The notes under the pieces were generated by a model that ran no database searches, had not been told where the DNA came from, and saw only the letters and a list, made by a program, of their open reading frames with translations. Made by a program: the position numbers and the translations under genes. A stretch of 64,000 nt of DNA from Verticiella alkaliphila (GTDB lineage: Bacteria; Pseudomonadota; Gammaproteobacteria; Burkholderiales; Burkholderiaceae_B): NCBI RefSeq assembly GCF_018904615.1, contig NZ_JADCNH010000009.1:1-64000 (forward strand). The letters run 5' to 3'. Positions 8,887 to 17,342 of this stretch are shown piece after piece. Every line of letters starts with the position of its first letter. The first letter of the stretch is position 1.

Positions 8887-9899
8887 GCCCCGCGCCCTCG
8901 CCCCTGTCCCGCCCGAGCCCTCGCGGTCGCGGCCTGACGCTGGCCGGTCTGCTGCTCGCGACGGCCCTGACAGCCGCCGGCCTGCACCTCGCGCTGGGCG
9001 CAGTGACGATCTCCCCGGCCGACGTCTGGCAGGCGCTCACCGAGCCTGTGCCCGGCAATCCCGCGCACGACATCGTGCTTTACCATCGACTGCCGCGCCT
9101 GCTCGCCGCGCTCGTGGTGGGCGCCGCGCTGGCACTGGCCGGCGGCCTCATGCAGGCGGCCACGGGCAATCCGCTTGCCGATCCTGGCATCCTCGGCATC
9201 AACAGCGGCGCGGCGCTCTTCGTGGTGGCCGGGCTGCTTGCCACGCCCAGCGGCGCGAGCGCGCCGGTTCCTTGGCTGGCCGCCGCGGGTGCGCTGGCCG
9301 CTGCCGTGGCCGTGCTGGCCCTGGGCGGACGCGGTCAGGATCCCGTGCGGCTCACCCTGGCGGGCGCCATGGTGGCTGCGCTGTGCAGCGCCATGACGGC
9401 CCTGCTTCTGCTGCTCGATCAGCAAGGTCTGGAGAGCCTGCGCCGATGGCTGACCGGCGCCTTGGGCAGCACCGCCGGCACCGGGCTCGCGTTGCCCTGG
9501 CCCGCGCTCGCCACGGGCGTGCTGCTGGCCGCGGTCACTGCGCGCGCGCTCAATCTCTATCGTCTCGGCCCCTCAGTGGCCGTCACGATGGGTGTGAACG
9601 TCGGGCGGCTGCGCGTGGCCAGCCTCGCGGCCGTCGTGCTCCTCGCGGGCAGCGCCGTGGCCATGGCAGGGCCCATCGGCTTCGTGGGGCTCGTCGCGCC
9701 GCATGCTGCGCGCCTGCTCGTAGGCGAGGACCATCGTCGGGTGACGCTCGTCGCGCCGCTGCTGGGCGCGCTCCTCCTCGTCCTGGCGGACACGCTCGCG
9801 CGCACGCTCATCCGGCCGCTCGAACTCAATACGGGGATCGTCACCGCCCTCGTGGGCGCACCGCTCTTCATCCTCCTCGTGCTGCGCAGGGTGCGATGA
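8883..9899 (+). CDS. FecCD-family iron-siderophore permease 1
   Basis: A 338-residue polytopic inner-membrane permease, one half of the BtuC/FecCD-type channel. Hydrophobic segments run throughout. The family blocks LPRLLAALVVGAALALAGGLMQAATGNPLADPGILGINSGAAL near residues 60-105 and AGPIGFVGLVAPHAARLLVG near 265-285 contact the binding protein and the ATPase. It starts by an ATGA overlap with the ATPase gene and ends with another into the second permease. Together with 9896-10891 it should form a heterodimeric channel. Confidence 0.94.
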   Translation: MSPAPSPLSRPSPRGRGLTLAGLLLATALTAAGLHLALGAVTISPADVWQALTEPVPGNPAHDIVLYHRLPRLLAALVVGAALALAGGLMQAATGNPLADPGILGINSGAALFVVAGLLATPSGASAPVPWLAAAGALAAAVAVLALGGRGQDPVRLTLAGAMVAALCSAMTALLLLLDQQGLESLRRWLTGALGSTAGTGLALPWPALATGVLLAAVTARALNLYRLGPSVAVTMGVNVGRLRVASLAAVVLLAGSAVAMAGPIGFVGLVAPHAARLLVGEDHRRVTLVAPLLGALLLVLADTLARTLIRPLELNTGIVTALVGAPLFILLVLRRVR

Positions 9900-10891
9900 G
9901 CCGCCGCACGCGAGCCCCCGTCCTCGTCATCGCGGCCCTGGCGCTGAGCGCGCTGACCGTGCTTGCCACCACCCTGGGTACCTATCCGCTGAGCGCTGCG
10001 CAGGCCTGGGCCACGCTCACGGCGCCCGCCGAGGACCTGCACAGCTTCGTGCTGTGGGAGCTGCGCCTGCCGCGCGTGGCGCTGGCCCTGCTCGCGGGCG
10101 CCGCGCTGGGCGTGGCCGGGCTGCTCATGCAGGCGATCACGCGAAACCCGCTCGCGGCGCCCGGGCTCATCGGTGTGGAAGGCGGCGCGAGTGTCACGCT
10201 GCTCGTGGTGCTCGTGGCCGCCCCCGGCCTGCTCGCGCCCGCGGCGTATCCCTTCGCCGCCCTCATCGGCGGGCTCGCCGTCTCGGCCGTCGTCGCGGCA
10301 CTCGCCTGGCGCGGCGACGTGTCGCCGCTGCGCCTCATCCTGGTGGGCATCGGCATGTCCGCGCTGCTGGGCGCCGTGGCCAATCTGCTCGTCACCTACG
10401 GTGACCTCGATCGCGTCGAGTCGGCGCTGCAGTGGCTGGGCGGCAGCCTGCATCGCGCCGACTGGGGACAGGTCCGGCGTCAGGCGATCTGGCTGCTCGT
10501 GGTCGGCCTGCCCCTGCTCGCCGCCACCCGCGCGCTCGACGTCTTTCGGCTCGGTCGTGTCACCGCCACGAGTCTGGGCATCTCGGTGCCCGCCACCGCT
10601 GGCGCGCTGCTCGTCGCGAGCGCCGTACTGACCGCCGTCTCGGTAGCGCATGTGGGCGCCATGACCTTCGTCGGCCTGCTCGCACCGCATCTGGCACGTC
10701 AGATCGGCGGTGATCGGCATGCCGTGCTGCTGCCCCTGTCCGGCCTGTGCGGCGCGGCGCTCGTGCTCGCGGGCGACACCCTGGGCCGCACACTCGCCGC
10801 GCCGCTTCAGGTGCCCGCCGGGCTCATGATCGCGCTCGTGGGCGCGCCCTACCTCATCCTGTTGCTCGCGCGCCGGCGCCTCCCCACATGA
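9896..10891 (+). CDS. FecCD-family iron-siderophore permease 2
   Basis: A 331-residue partner permease with the same architecture: LRLPRVALALLAGAALGVAG followed by LLMQAITRNPLAAPGLIGVEGGA, then VGAMTFVGLLAPHLARQIGG near the C-terminal third and a terminal LVGAPYLILLLARRR. It overlaps the previous stop and the next start by four bases each. Presence of two different FecCD proteins, as in fecCD, implies a heterodimer rather than a BtuC-like homodimer. Substrate specificity is not readable from the permeases. Confidence 0.93.
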   Translation: MSRRTRAPVLVIAALALSALTVLATTLGTYPLSAAQAWATLTAPAEDLHSFVLWELRLPRVALALLAGAALGVAGLLMQAITRNPLAAPGLIGVEGGASVTLLVVLVAAPGLLAPAAYPFAALIGGLAVSAVVAALAWRGDVSPLRLILVGIGMSALLGAVANLLVTYGDLDRVESALQWLGGSLHRADWGQVRRQAIWLLVVGLPLLAATRALDVFRLGRVTATSLGISVPATAGALLVASAVLTAVSVAHVGAMTFVGLLAPHLARQIGGDRHAVLLPLSGLCGAALVLAGDTLGRTLAAPLQVPAGLMIALVGAPYLILLLARRRLPT

Positions 10892-11910
10892 CACCAACCC
10901 TGTGCCTCGCCTCGGGTCGCCTCGCGCACAGGCTCCGCCCTGCGCGAGGCGCTACGAAGCGTCGCCGGCCCGCGCTGATCCGGGCCACCTGCATGATGCT
11001 GCTCGCGTGGCTGATCGCCGTGCTCGCCATGGCCAAGGCCAGCGCAGCCGAGACGCGCATCTTCGAGAACAGCCTCGGCAGCGCCACCGTGCCGGTCGCG
11101 CCGCGGTGCATCGTGTCGCTGCACGACTTCAGCCTCACCACGCAGCTGCTGGAACTGGGCTACACCCCCTGTGGCTCGAGTGGGCGCAAGCGCTTGTTCG
11201 CAGCCCCCGTGTTTCGCGGCGCGACGGGCCACTTCGATACGAGCGCCATTCGCTACATCGGCTCGCACCAGGCACCGGATGTGGAAACAATCGCTGCACT
11301 CGCGCCCGATCTCATCATCGGCCTGTCCTATCACGCGAGCCTGCGCGAGACGCTGTCACGCATTGCGCCGGTCGTCCTGCTGCCGGCCCAGGAGGCCGGC
11401 ATCCAGGCCTATGCGGCTGAACTCGCGGATCTGACCGGCACGCGGGCCCGCTATCAGGCCATGCTCGCCGAGTACCGCGCCGTGATCGCCGATCTGCGCG
11501 CCCGCGTCCCCGAGCGCGAGCGGATCACCATCACCACTCTGGAGCTCTATGCCGATGGCTTTCAGCTGATCGGTCGAGGCGGCATGGACACGGTCATTGC
11601 CGACGCCGGTCTTGCCCGCCTGCCGGCCTATCGGCAGGCCCAGCGCAACATCCCCTACAGCCTGGAGCAACTCGGCGCTTTCGACAGCGACATCCTCGTC
11701 GACAGCTATGACGCCAGCCTGGACTCCGAGGCCCAGACCGCAGCGGTGCGGGCTCTGCCGAGCTGGCAGAACCTCTTTGCGATCCGTCACGGGCAGCTCC
11801 TCTACGTCGACCGCAGCCGGGCGACCGACACCCTGCAAGGGCTGCTGGGCTCAGCCTACCGGCTGCGTGCGCATCTCACGGCACGCCCCCTCCATCTGCA
11901 ATCCCCATGA
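10888..11910 (+). CDS. Periplasmic iron-siderophore binding protein (FecB/FhuD-like)
   Basis: A 340-residue class III periplasmic binding protein. An arginine-rich N-terminus precedes a hydrophobic signal segment (MLLAWLIAVLAMAKASA, residues ~40-55); the mature part begins ETRIFENSLGSATVPVAPRCIV. The two lobes show the expected YIGSHQAPDVETIAALAPDLIIG and TITTLELYADGFQLIGRGGM elements. The chosen ATG at 10888 overlaps the permease stop; internal methionines just before the hydrophobic segment (about residue 38) would give a more conventional signal peptide. It delivers the ferric complex to the two permeases just upstream. Confidence 0.9.
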   Translation: MTPTLCLASGRLAHRLRPARGATKRRRPALIRATCMMLLAWLIAVLAMAKASAAETRIFENSLGSATVPVAPRCIVSLHDFSLTTQLLELGYTPCGSSGRKRLFAAPVFRGATGHFDTSAIRYIGSHQAPDVETIAALAPDLIIGLSYHASLRETLSRIAPVVLLPAQEAGIQAYAAELADLTGTRARYQAMLAEYRAVIADLRARVPERERITITTLELYADGFQLIGRGGMDTVIADAGLARLPAYRQAQRNIPYSLEQLGAFDSDILVDSYDASLDSEAQTAAVRALPSWQNLFAIRHGQLLYVDRSRATDTLQGLLGSAYRLRAHLTARPLHLQSP

Positions 11911-13544
11911 GCCCGCACACACCCGCCCCGCGCCCGGCCGCGACCTTGCTGCGCGAACTGCTCGCCCTGTCACGCACGCGGGTCTGCCTTGCCGGCCTCG
12001 CCGCTGCCATCAGCGCCGCGGCCGGCATGGCGCTAATCGCCCTCGTCAACCGCACGCTCGAGCAGGCCGAGGGCGTGCCGACGCACACCACGCTCACCTA
12101 TGGCACCCTGTTGGCCGTGCTCTTCGTGAGCGGAATCGCCGCGCAGATCCTGCTCGTGCGCATCGGGCACGATCTCGTTCAAGAACTGCGGCTGCGGCTC
12201 ATGCGGCGCTGGCTGGCCACGCCCCTCGCGCAACAAGAGACGTTGGGCGGCGCGCGTTTGCACACCGCGCTCACCCGGGACGTCACGGCCATCGCCGCTG
12301 CCATCAAGCAGTCGCCGGTGCTGCTCAACAACGCGTTGGTCCTGGCCGCGGGGCTCGCCTACCTGGCCTGGCTCGACGTGCGCTTCTTTGGTGTGACGGT
12401 GATGGTCGTGGTGGTTGGGGTGGCCATCGACCTGCGCCTGGGCCGCCGCGTGAAGGCGCTGATGCAGCAGGTCCGCTTGCAGGAAGACCTGCTCAGTCAG
12501 CACACGGAGGCCGCCATTGCAGGGCGCAGCGAGCTCGCCATGAGCCACGCGCGCCGGCGCTGGCTCCTGGACATGCGGGTGGCTGGCGCCGCGCATGCCG
12601 CGCGCACGGCCGCTGTGCGCGCCGACACGCTCTGGGCCGTCAATCTGGCCTGGACCACGGTGCTGATCTTCGTGCTGATCGGCAACCTCGTCTACCTGGG
12701 GCTCGTGCACGCCTGGCTGCCGCCGGCCACGGTGCTGGCCTATGCCCTCACCATCGTGTTCCTGCGCACGCCGATCGCGCTCATTCTCGATACCATTCCG
12801 GTCTTCCTGCGTGGCTCGGTGGCCTTGCAGAACGTGCAGTCGCTGGGCCTGGGCGAGGCCTTCAGCGACGCGGCGCCCGGGGCCGCCCCGCCTTTCACGT
12901 CGCTCACGTTGCACGGCGTGCGCTACCGCCACCCGGGCGCGGCAGGCGAGCCCGGCTTCGGCGTCGGCCCGATCGATCTGCAGGTCTCGCGTGGCGACGT
13001 GGTGTTCCTGGTGGGCGGCAACGGCAGTGGCAAATCGACGCTGATGAAGCTCATCGCCGGGCTCTACCCGCCGCAGGCCGGACATCTGTGCGTCAATGGG
13101 GCACCGCTCACGCCGGACTCGATGGCCGCCTATCGCGAGCAAGCGGGCATCATCCTGTCGGACTTCCACGTTTTCTCGCAGGTGCTGCAGGCGCCGCAGG
13201 CGCGCGAACGCGCGGCGCACGCCCTGCAGCGATTGGGCCTGGCGGACAAGGTCACCCTGGATGCCCAGGGCACCCTGTCCACGACGGCGTTGTCGCAAGG
13301 CCAGCGCAAGCGCCTGGCGCTCGTGCTCCTCATGGCCCAGGATCACGATCTCCTGCTGCTCGACGAATGGGCCGCGGATCAGGATCCGGCGTTTCGCGCA
13401 GTGTTCTATCGCGAGCTCTTGCCTGCACTCAAGGCAGCGGGCAAGACCGTCATCGCAATCACGCACGACGACCACTACTTCGACGCGGCCGATCGCGTGT
13501 ATCGGCTGGACGACGGCCGCCTCGCGCCGTGGCAGGCGCCCTGA
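11907..13544 (+). CDS. Cyclic-peptide/siderophore export-type ABC transporter (PvdE/SyrD-like)
   Basis: A 545-residue fused half-transporter. The first ~310 residues are a six-helix ABC membrane domain. The remainder is an ATPase with Walker A GGNGSGKST, signature LSQGQRKRLAL, Walker B LLLLDEWAADQDP and switch histidine AITHDDHYFD. The DEWAADQDP version of Walker B and the overall layout match the cyclic-peptide exporter family that includes PvdE and SyrD, which move pyoverdine or lipopeptide precursors to the periplasm. Being the last gene of an uptake operon, with no peptide synthetase nearby, it may instead handle stripped ligand. That role is inference. It starts by an ATGA overlap. Confidence 0.88.
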   Translation: MSPHTPAPRPAATLLRELLALSRTRVCLAGLAAAISAAAGMALIALVNRTLEQAEGVPTHTTLTYGTLLAVLFVSGIAAQILLVRIGHDLVQELRLRLMRRWLATPLAQQETLGGARLHTALTRDVTAIAAAIKQSPVLLNNALVLAAGLAYLAWLDVRFFGVTVMVVVVGVAIDLRLGRRVKALMQQVRLQEDLLSQHTEAAIAGRSELAMSHARRRWLLDMRVAGAAHAARTAAVRADTLWAVNLAWTTVLIFVLIGNLVYLGLVHAWLPPATVLAYALTIVFLRTPIALILDTIPVFLRGSVALQNVQSLGLGEAFSDAAPGAAPPFTSLTLHGVRYRHPGAAGEPGFGVGPIDLQVSRGDVVFLVGGNGSGKSTLMKLIAGLYPPQAGHLCVNGAPLTPDSMAAYREQAGIILSDFHVFSQVLQAPQARERAAHALQRLGLADKVTLDAQGTLSTTALSQGQRKRLALVLLMAQDHDLLLLDEWAADQDPAFRAVFYRELLPALKAAGKTVIAITHDDHYFDAADRVYRLDDGRLAPWQAP

Positions 13545-13548
13545 GCGA

Positions 13549-14295
13549 TCACCCGGCGTGGTGGCGACGCCCGGGTTCGATCGGGCAGCTGCTGCAATAG
13601 CCCACGCCCGGCACGCGATAGCGGATGCAACACACGCGACGCACGCGCTGCGGGTTGCCTTCCTCGTCCATCACGTCATCGCGATAGATGACCGGCCGGA
13701 ACAAGGGATTGCGTGCCCCATCGGGGCGCTCGCGCGCTTGCAGGATGGCCTCGGCAGGCGCGGTGCAATCGGCCACCGCCAGCCGATGCTGCGCGATGCG
13801 CGTCGTGGCGAACTCGAACACGTTGCCGGCGTTGCTCCAGAACAGCCGTGGCGAGGCCCCCGACACCTGCGCCAGCGCGTCGACCACCGGGGTCAGGTGG
13901 TGGTCGATCAAGGTCGCCAAGCGGACGAACGGCGGTTCGGCGGGGTCGTGCGGCTGGCCTTCGTCGGCCAGGACCAGCCCTAGCGGGCGCCCGTCCTCGG
14001 CCAGCACCACGCCGACGTCCTTCAGTGCCACGGGCAGGCGGCGTTGCAAGAGCAGGCTGGCCGCGAGCGTGGGCAGGAGAAAGCTCGCGACGTAGCGCTT
14101 GGACCAGATGGAGACGAAGGCCCGGCGATCTGCGATCTGCCGGCTCGCCTGCTGTTCGTCGAAGAAGGCCGTCAACGCGGCGGATGTGAAGAACGTGCTG
14201 GCCCCGATGGCGCCGCGCGGCCCCGGGGCCAGATGCAGCGCGCCGGCATGTGCGGCGTCAGGTCCAGAGAGCACAGGAGCCAGAAGCGGAATCAT
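13549..14295 (-). CDS. fhuF: FhuF-type siderophore-iron reductase
   Basis: A 248-residue protein ending in the FhuF [2Fe-2S] motif CC-x10-CxxC (CCIRYRVPGVGYCSSCP near residues 225-241). FhuF-family proteins reduce ferric siderophore in the cytoplasm to free Fe2+. Its stop lies five bases from the exporter stop, so the two transcripts converge. It supplies the intracellular release step for the adjacent importer. The frame stays open to 14457; the start at 14295 (MIPLLAPVLSGP) is chosen because siderophore-reductase proteins usually begin shortly before the PLLAP-like segment. An ATG at 14319 has an AGGGG directly before it and is the alternative. Confidence 0.85.
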   Translation of the reverse strand: MIPLLAPVLSGPDAAHAGALHLAPGPRGAIGASTFFTSAALTAFFDEQQASRQIADRRAFVSIWSKRYVASFLLPTLAASLLLQRRLPVALKDVGVVLAEDGRPLGLVLADEGQPHDPAEPPFVRLATLIDHHLTPVVDALAQVSGASPRLFWSNAGNVFEFATTRIAQHRLAVADCTAPAEAILQARERPDGARNPLFRPVIYRDDVMDEEGNPQRVRRVCCIRYRVPGVGYCSSCPIEPGRRHHAG

Positions 14296-14537
14296 GCCCA
14301 CATTGTAATCGTCGGGCATCCCCTCACCGTCGTCTTGCGTGACTGACGTGACAGCGCGGCTACGCACGCCGTGCCCGGTGTCATGGTAAGGCATGCCCCG
14401 TGTCCGGTCGAAGGACCAGGCCAGTGCCGCGATCTGTCGGGCCAGGCGGCCTGCCACAACGGGCGCACTTATGGTTGAATGAGGGTTTCCCCACCCCCGG
14501 CCTGCCGCTGCGCGGCGCGCCGCATCGCTGCCCCGCC

Positions 14538-15773
14538 ATGAAGACCATCCAGAAGTCGAGCAAGCTTGCCCACGTCCTCTACGACATCCGCGGCCCCATC
14601 ATGGATCGCGCCAAGCAGATGGAGGACGAGGGCCAGAAGATCATCAAGCTCAATATCGGCAACCTGGCGCCCTTTGGTTTCGACGCGCCGGAAGAAGTGC
14701 AGCAGGACATGATCCGCAACCTGCCGAACTCGGCCGGCTATTCAGACAGCAAGGGCATCTTCGCCGCGCGCAAGGCGGTGATGCACTACACCCAGCAGCA
14801 AGGCATCAAGGCCGTGACGCTGGATGACATCTATCTCGGCAACGGCGCCTCGGACTTGATCGCCATCGCCACCAATGCCCTTCTCGACAACGGCGACGAG
14901 CTGCTGGTGCCGATGCCGGACTACCCGCTCTGGACGGCGGTCACCAGCCTGTCCGGCGGATCGCCCGTGCACTACCTGTGCGACGAGAGCCAGGGCTGGA
15001 TTCCCGACATCGACGACATCCGGTCCAAGATCACCCCGCGCACGAAGGGCATCGTCGTCATCAATCCGAACAACCCGACGGGCGTGCTGTATCCGGACAG
15101 CGTGCTGCAGCAGATCGTGGAGCTCGCACGCGAGTTCAATCTCGTCATCTTCGCCGACGAGGTCTATGACAAGGTGCTCTACGATGGCGCCAAGCACACG
15201 GCGCTCGCGAGCCTGTCGACAGACGTGCTCACGCTCACCTTCAACTCGTTGTCCAAGAGCTACCGCGCCTGCGGCTATCGCGCGGGCTGGATGATCATTT
15301 CGGGCGACAAATCCTGCGCCACGGACTACATCGAAGGCATCAACATGCTCGCCAACATGCGACTGTGTGCCAACGTGCCGGGGCAATGGGCGATCCAGAC
15401 GGCGCTCGGTGGCTACCAAAGCATCAACGATCTGGTATGCGAAGGTGGCCGCCTGCGCCGCCAGCGGGACATCGCCTACGAGATGCTCACCGCCATCCCG
15501 GGAGTGAGCTGCGTGAAGCCGCAGGCGGCACTCTACATGTTCCCGCGCCTGGATCCCGAGGTGTATCCGATCCAGGACGACCGCGTGTTCTTCCTGCAGA
15601 TGCTCGAGGCCACCCGCGTCATGCTCGTGCAGGGCACGGGCTTCAACTGGCCGCGCCCGGATCATTTCCGCATGGTGTTCCTGCCGCACGAAACCGATCT
15701 GCGCGAGGCCATCAACCGCATCGCCACCTTCCTTGAGAGCTACCGCAACAAGCACGCGCGCTCGGTGGCCTGA
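14538..15773 (+). CDS. alaA: PLP-dependent aminotransferase, AlaA type
   Basis: A 411-residue class I/II aminotransferase. Conserved features are the N-terminal SSKLAHVLYDIRGPI, the NIGNLAPFGFDAP block, INPNNPTG, the FADEVYDKVLYD cofactor-contact segment, and the Schiff-base lysine in NSLSKSYRACGYRAGW. This matches AlaA, the glutamate-pyruvate aminotransferase making alanine in the cytoplasm. The ATG at 14538 corresponds to the family start (MKTIQKSSKL); the upstream open frame is not part of the protein. It is transcribed away from fhuF. Confidence 0.92.
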   Translation: MKTIQKSSKLAHVLYDIRGPIMDRAKQMEDEGQKIIKLNIGNLAPFGFDAPEEVQQDMIRNLPNSAGYSDSKGIFAARKAVMHYTQQQGIKAVTLDDIYLGNGASDLIAIATNALLDNGDELLVPMPDYPLWTAVTSLSGGSPVHYLCDESQGWIPDIDDIRSKITPRTKGIVVINPNNPTGVLYPDSVLQQIVELAREFNLVIFADEVYDKVLYDGAKHTALASLSTDVLTLTFNSLSKSYRACGYRAGWMIISGDKSCATDYIEGINMLANMRLCANVPGQWAIQTALGGYQSINDLVCEGGRLRRQRDIAYEMLTAIPGVSCVKPQAALYMFPRLDPEVYPIQDDRVFFLQMLEATRVMLVQGTGFNWPRPDHFRMVFLPHETDLREAINRIATFLESYRNKHARSVA

Positions 15774-15810
15774 CAGCCAGGACAGCAATCCTCAAAAGCC
15801 TGCCGCCTTG

Positions 15811-15831
15811 CACCCGACGTGGCGTCGGGTG
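15811..15831. terminator. Hairpin between convergent alaA and VOC genes
   Basis: CACCCGACG-TGG-CGTCGGGTG is a perfect 9-base stem with a 3-base loop, placed between two converging genes. It lacks a clear T-run on either side. Confidence 0.5.
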
Positions 15832-15886
15832 CCGGCGCGCTGCGAGTAGCACGCGCCGCGGGGCGTCGCGCGGGCTACCTCGACAT

Positions 15887-16279
15887 TCAGCTCGGACGAT
15901 AGAGCGCACAGAGCTTGTTGCCGTCAGGATCCCGTACGTAGGCCAGGTGCATGGCGGCATGCGAATCGCCCCGCGGGCCAGGCGGATCCTCGATCGACAC
16001 GCCGCCGTGCGCGACAGCCGTATCGTGAAACGCCTTCAATTGCTCTGCCGAGGTGCACTTGAACCCGATGGTCGCGCCGTTGGCGCAGCTGGCCGGCTCC
16101 CCATTGATGGGCTGCGTCACCCCGAAGGTGCTGCCGTCGTGCCGGTAGAAGAGCCGCTGGTGGCCCGACCCTGACGTGTTGCGCACGGCTTCGCCAGCGC
16201 CGAGCGTGCCGAGAACGGCGTCGTAGAAGCGCTTGGCGCGTTCGATGTCGTTCGTGCCGACCATGACGTGATTGAGCAT
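15887..16279 (-). CDS. VOC-family (glyoxalase/bleomycin-resistance fold) protein
   Basis: A 130-residue single-domain vicinal-oxygen-chelate protein. It opens with MLNHVMVGTNDIERAKRFYD, where the histidine is the usual first metal ligand, and closes with YVRDPDGNKLCALY, the typical last strand. Members include glyoxalase I, dioxygenases and antibiotic-binding proteins, so the reaction is not assigned. The start at 16279 is chosen because the first strand of the fold begins there, although the frame is open to 16348. No functional link to its neighbours is evident. Confidence 0.85.
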   Translation of the reverse strand: MLNHVMVGTNDIERAKRFYDAVLGTLGAGEAVRNTSGSGHQRLFYRHDGSTFGVTQPINGEPASCANGATIGFKCTSAEQLKAFHDTAVAHGGVSIEDPPGPRGDSHAAMHLAYVRDPDGNKLCALYRPS

Positions 16280-16382
16280 GCCTGTCTCCCGCCACCGTCG
16301 CCTGGGCGCGGCGGCATCATCGATGAAGGAGATGGCATGGTACGCCAACTGCCCGCCGCACGGCAGGCGCGGGGCGCGTACG

Positions 16383-16410
16383 AAAAAAAACCCTCCGCAA
16401 GCGGAGGGTT
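16383..16410 (-). terminator. Rho-independent terminator of the phasin gene
   Basis: Read on the minus strand, AACCCTCCGC and GCGGAGGGTT form a GC-rich stem directly followed by eight T residues (plus-strand A-run 16383-16390). It sits about 45 bases after the phasin stop. Confidence 0.9.
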
Positions 16411-16455
16411 TCGCGCTGCCAGACGACCCGCAGCGTCACACCTGGGCGTCAAGGC

Positions 16456-17028
16456 TCAGGCGGCGGTGCGGCGTGCGCGCGACGAGGCAGCGGGCTTGGC
16501 GGCTTCAGCGGCTTCGAACGTCGCGTTGGCCGCGGCGGTGATGTTCGACTCGGTGACTTCGGCGGCCTGCTTGGCAGCCTTGGAGAACGAATCGTAGGCC
16601 GAGTTGGCGGTGGCCATCGACGACTTCATGAAGGCCACGGCGCTTTCCGAGCCAGCCGGCGCCATCTTGGAGAACTGATCGACGGCTTCGGAGAATTGCT
16701 TCTGGCTTTCGGCGATCTGGGCTTCGGTGAGCTTGGCCACGTCAGACTGCACACCCGACATGATGTCGTAGACGTGCTTGCTGTAGGCGACCATCTTCTC
16801 GGTGCTGGGCTGGGCCAGTGCAGTGGCGTAGGCCACGGCTTGCTGGGGATCTTCCAGCGCCATCATTTCCTGAGCTTTCTGGGCGGACTCGTCGAACGAC
16901 GCCTTGACCACGCGCAGGTTCAGGTCGACCAGCTTCTCGAAGCCGGCGAACGCCGTGTTGTGCAGGGCCAGGAAGGTGTCGAAAGTGGCTTTCTGGCTGG
17001 CGAAGAATTGGGGCGGGACGGTGGACAT
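16456..17028 (-). CDS. phaP: Phasin (polyhydroxyalkanoate granule protein)
   Basis: A 190-residue, helix-rich, cysteine-free protein of the phasin family. It starts STVPPQFFASQKATFDTFLALHNTAFAGFEKLVDLN and carries the heptad-like FDESAQKAQEMMALEDPQQAVAYATAL segment. The C-terminus is Ala/Lys/Arg-rich (AKPAASSRARR), as in many betaproteobacterial PhaP proteins. Phasins coat PHA storage granules and control their number and size. The gene stands alone: its own consensus promoter, an operator-like palindrome at the expected start point and a strong terminator are all visible. The PHA synthase genes are not in this window. Confidence 0.93.
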   Translation of the reverse strand: MSTVPPQFFASQKATFDTFLALHNTAFAGFEKLVDLNLRVVKASFDESAQKAQEMMALEDPQQAVAYATALAQPSTEKMVAYSKHVYDIMSGVQSDVAKLTEAQIAESQKQFSEAVDQFSKMAPAGSESAVAFMKSSMATANSAYDSFSKAAKQAAEVTESNITAAANATFEAAEAAKPAASSRARRTAA

Positions 17029-17104
17029 GCGTCGGTCTCCTGGTAGAGGCTGCTACGTGGTTGGGAGCCTCGCGACCAGTCGGTCCGGGCTCGGTACGGC
17101 GGCT

Positions 17105-17120
17105 TTGTTGCACCGCACAA
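17105..17120 (-). promoter_or_regulatory. PhaR-like operator at the phasin transcription start
   Basis: On the minus strand the site reads TTGTGCGGTGCAACAA, an interrupted inverted repeat (TTGT..GC / GC..ACAA). It begins six bases after the -10 box, so it should cover the transcription start. PhaR is the known PHA-responsive repressor of phasin genes; assignment to PhaR is inference from context. Confidence 0.5.
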
Positions 17121-17125
17121 ATTCA

Positions 17126-17153
17126 ATTTTACCGAAGCAAGATGACATGTCAA
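17126..17153 (-). promoter_or_regulatory. Sigma-70 promoter of the phasin gene
   Basis: Reading the minus strand, TTGACA (plus 17153-17148) is followed after 16 bases by TAAAAT (plus 17131-17126). The -35 box is a perfect match to consensus and the -10 box matches at five of six positions. It is about 100 bases upstream of the phaP start. Confidence 0.8.
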
Positions 17154-17171
17154 GACCGTTCGCGAGGCGTC

Positions 17172-17194
17172 TTGCATGCAGCGCAACATGTTGC
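17172..17194. promoter_or_regulatory. Second TGC/GCA-rich palindrome upstream of the phasin promoter
   Basis: TTGCATGCAGCGCAA overlaps GCAACATGTTGC, the latter a perfect 12-base palindrome at 17183-17194. It lies about 20 bases upstream of the -35 box and shares the GCAACA element of the operator at 17105-17120. A second regulator site is plausible. Confidence 0.4.
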
Positions 17195-17342
17195 CGCCCG
17201 ACTTTGGTCTAAATCGCGGCTGAGACAGGGTATTCCCCGTATTGCGAATGCCCTCGCTCCGCTACGCTGGCACCCCGGGCGTCAGTGCCACGCAACTGGC
17301 CGTGCGCCGCTCCCGCCCGAGGCTTCAATCGCAGAGGATCTC

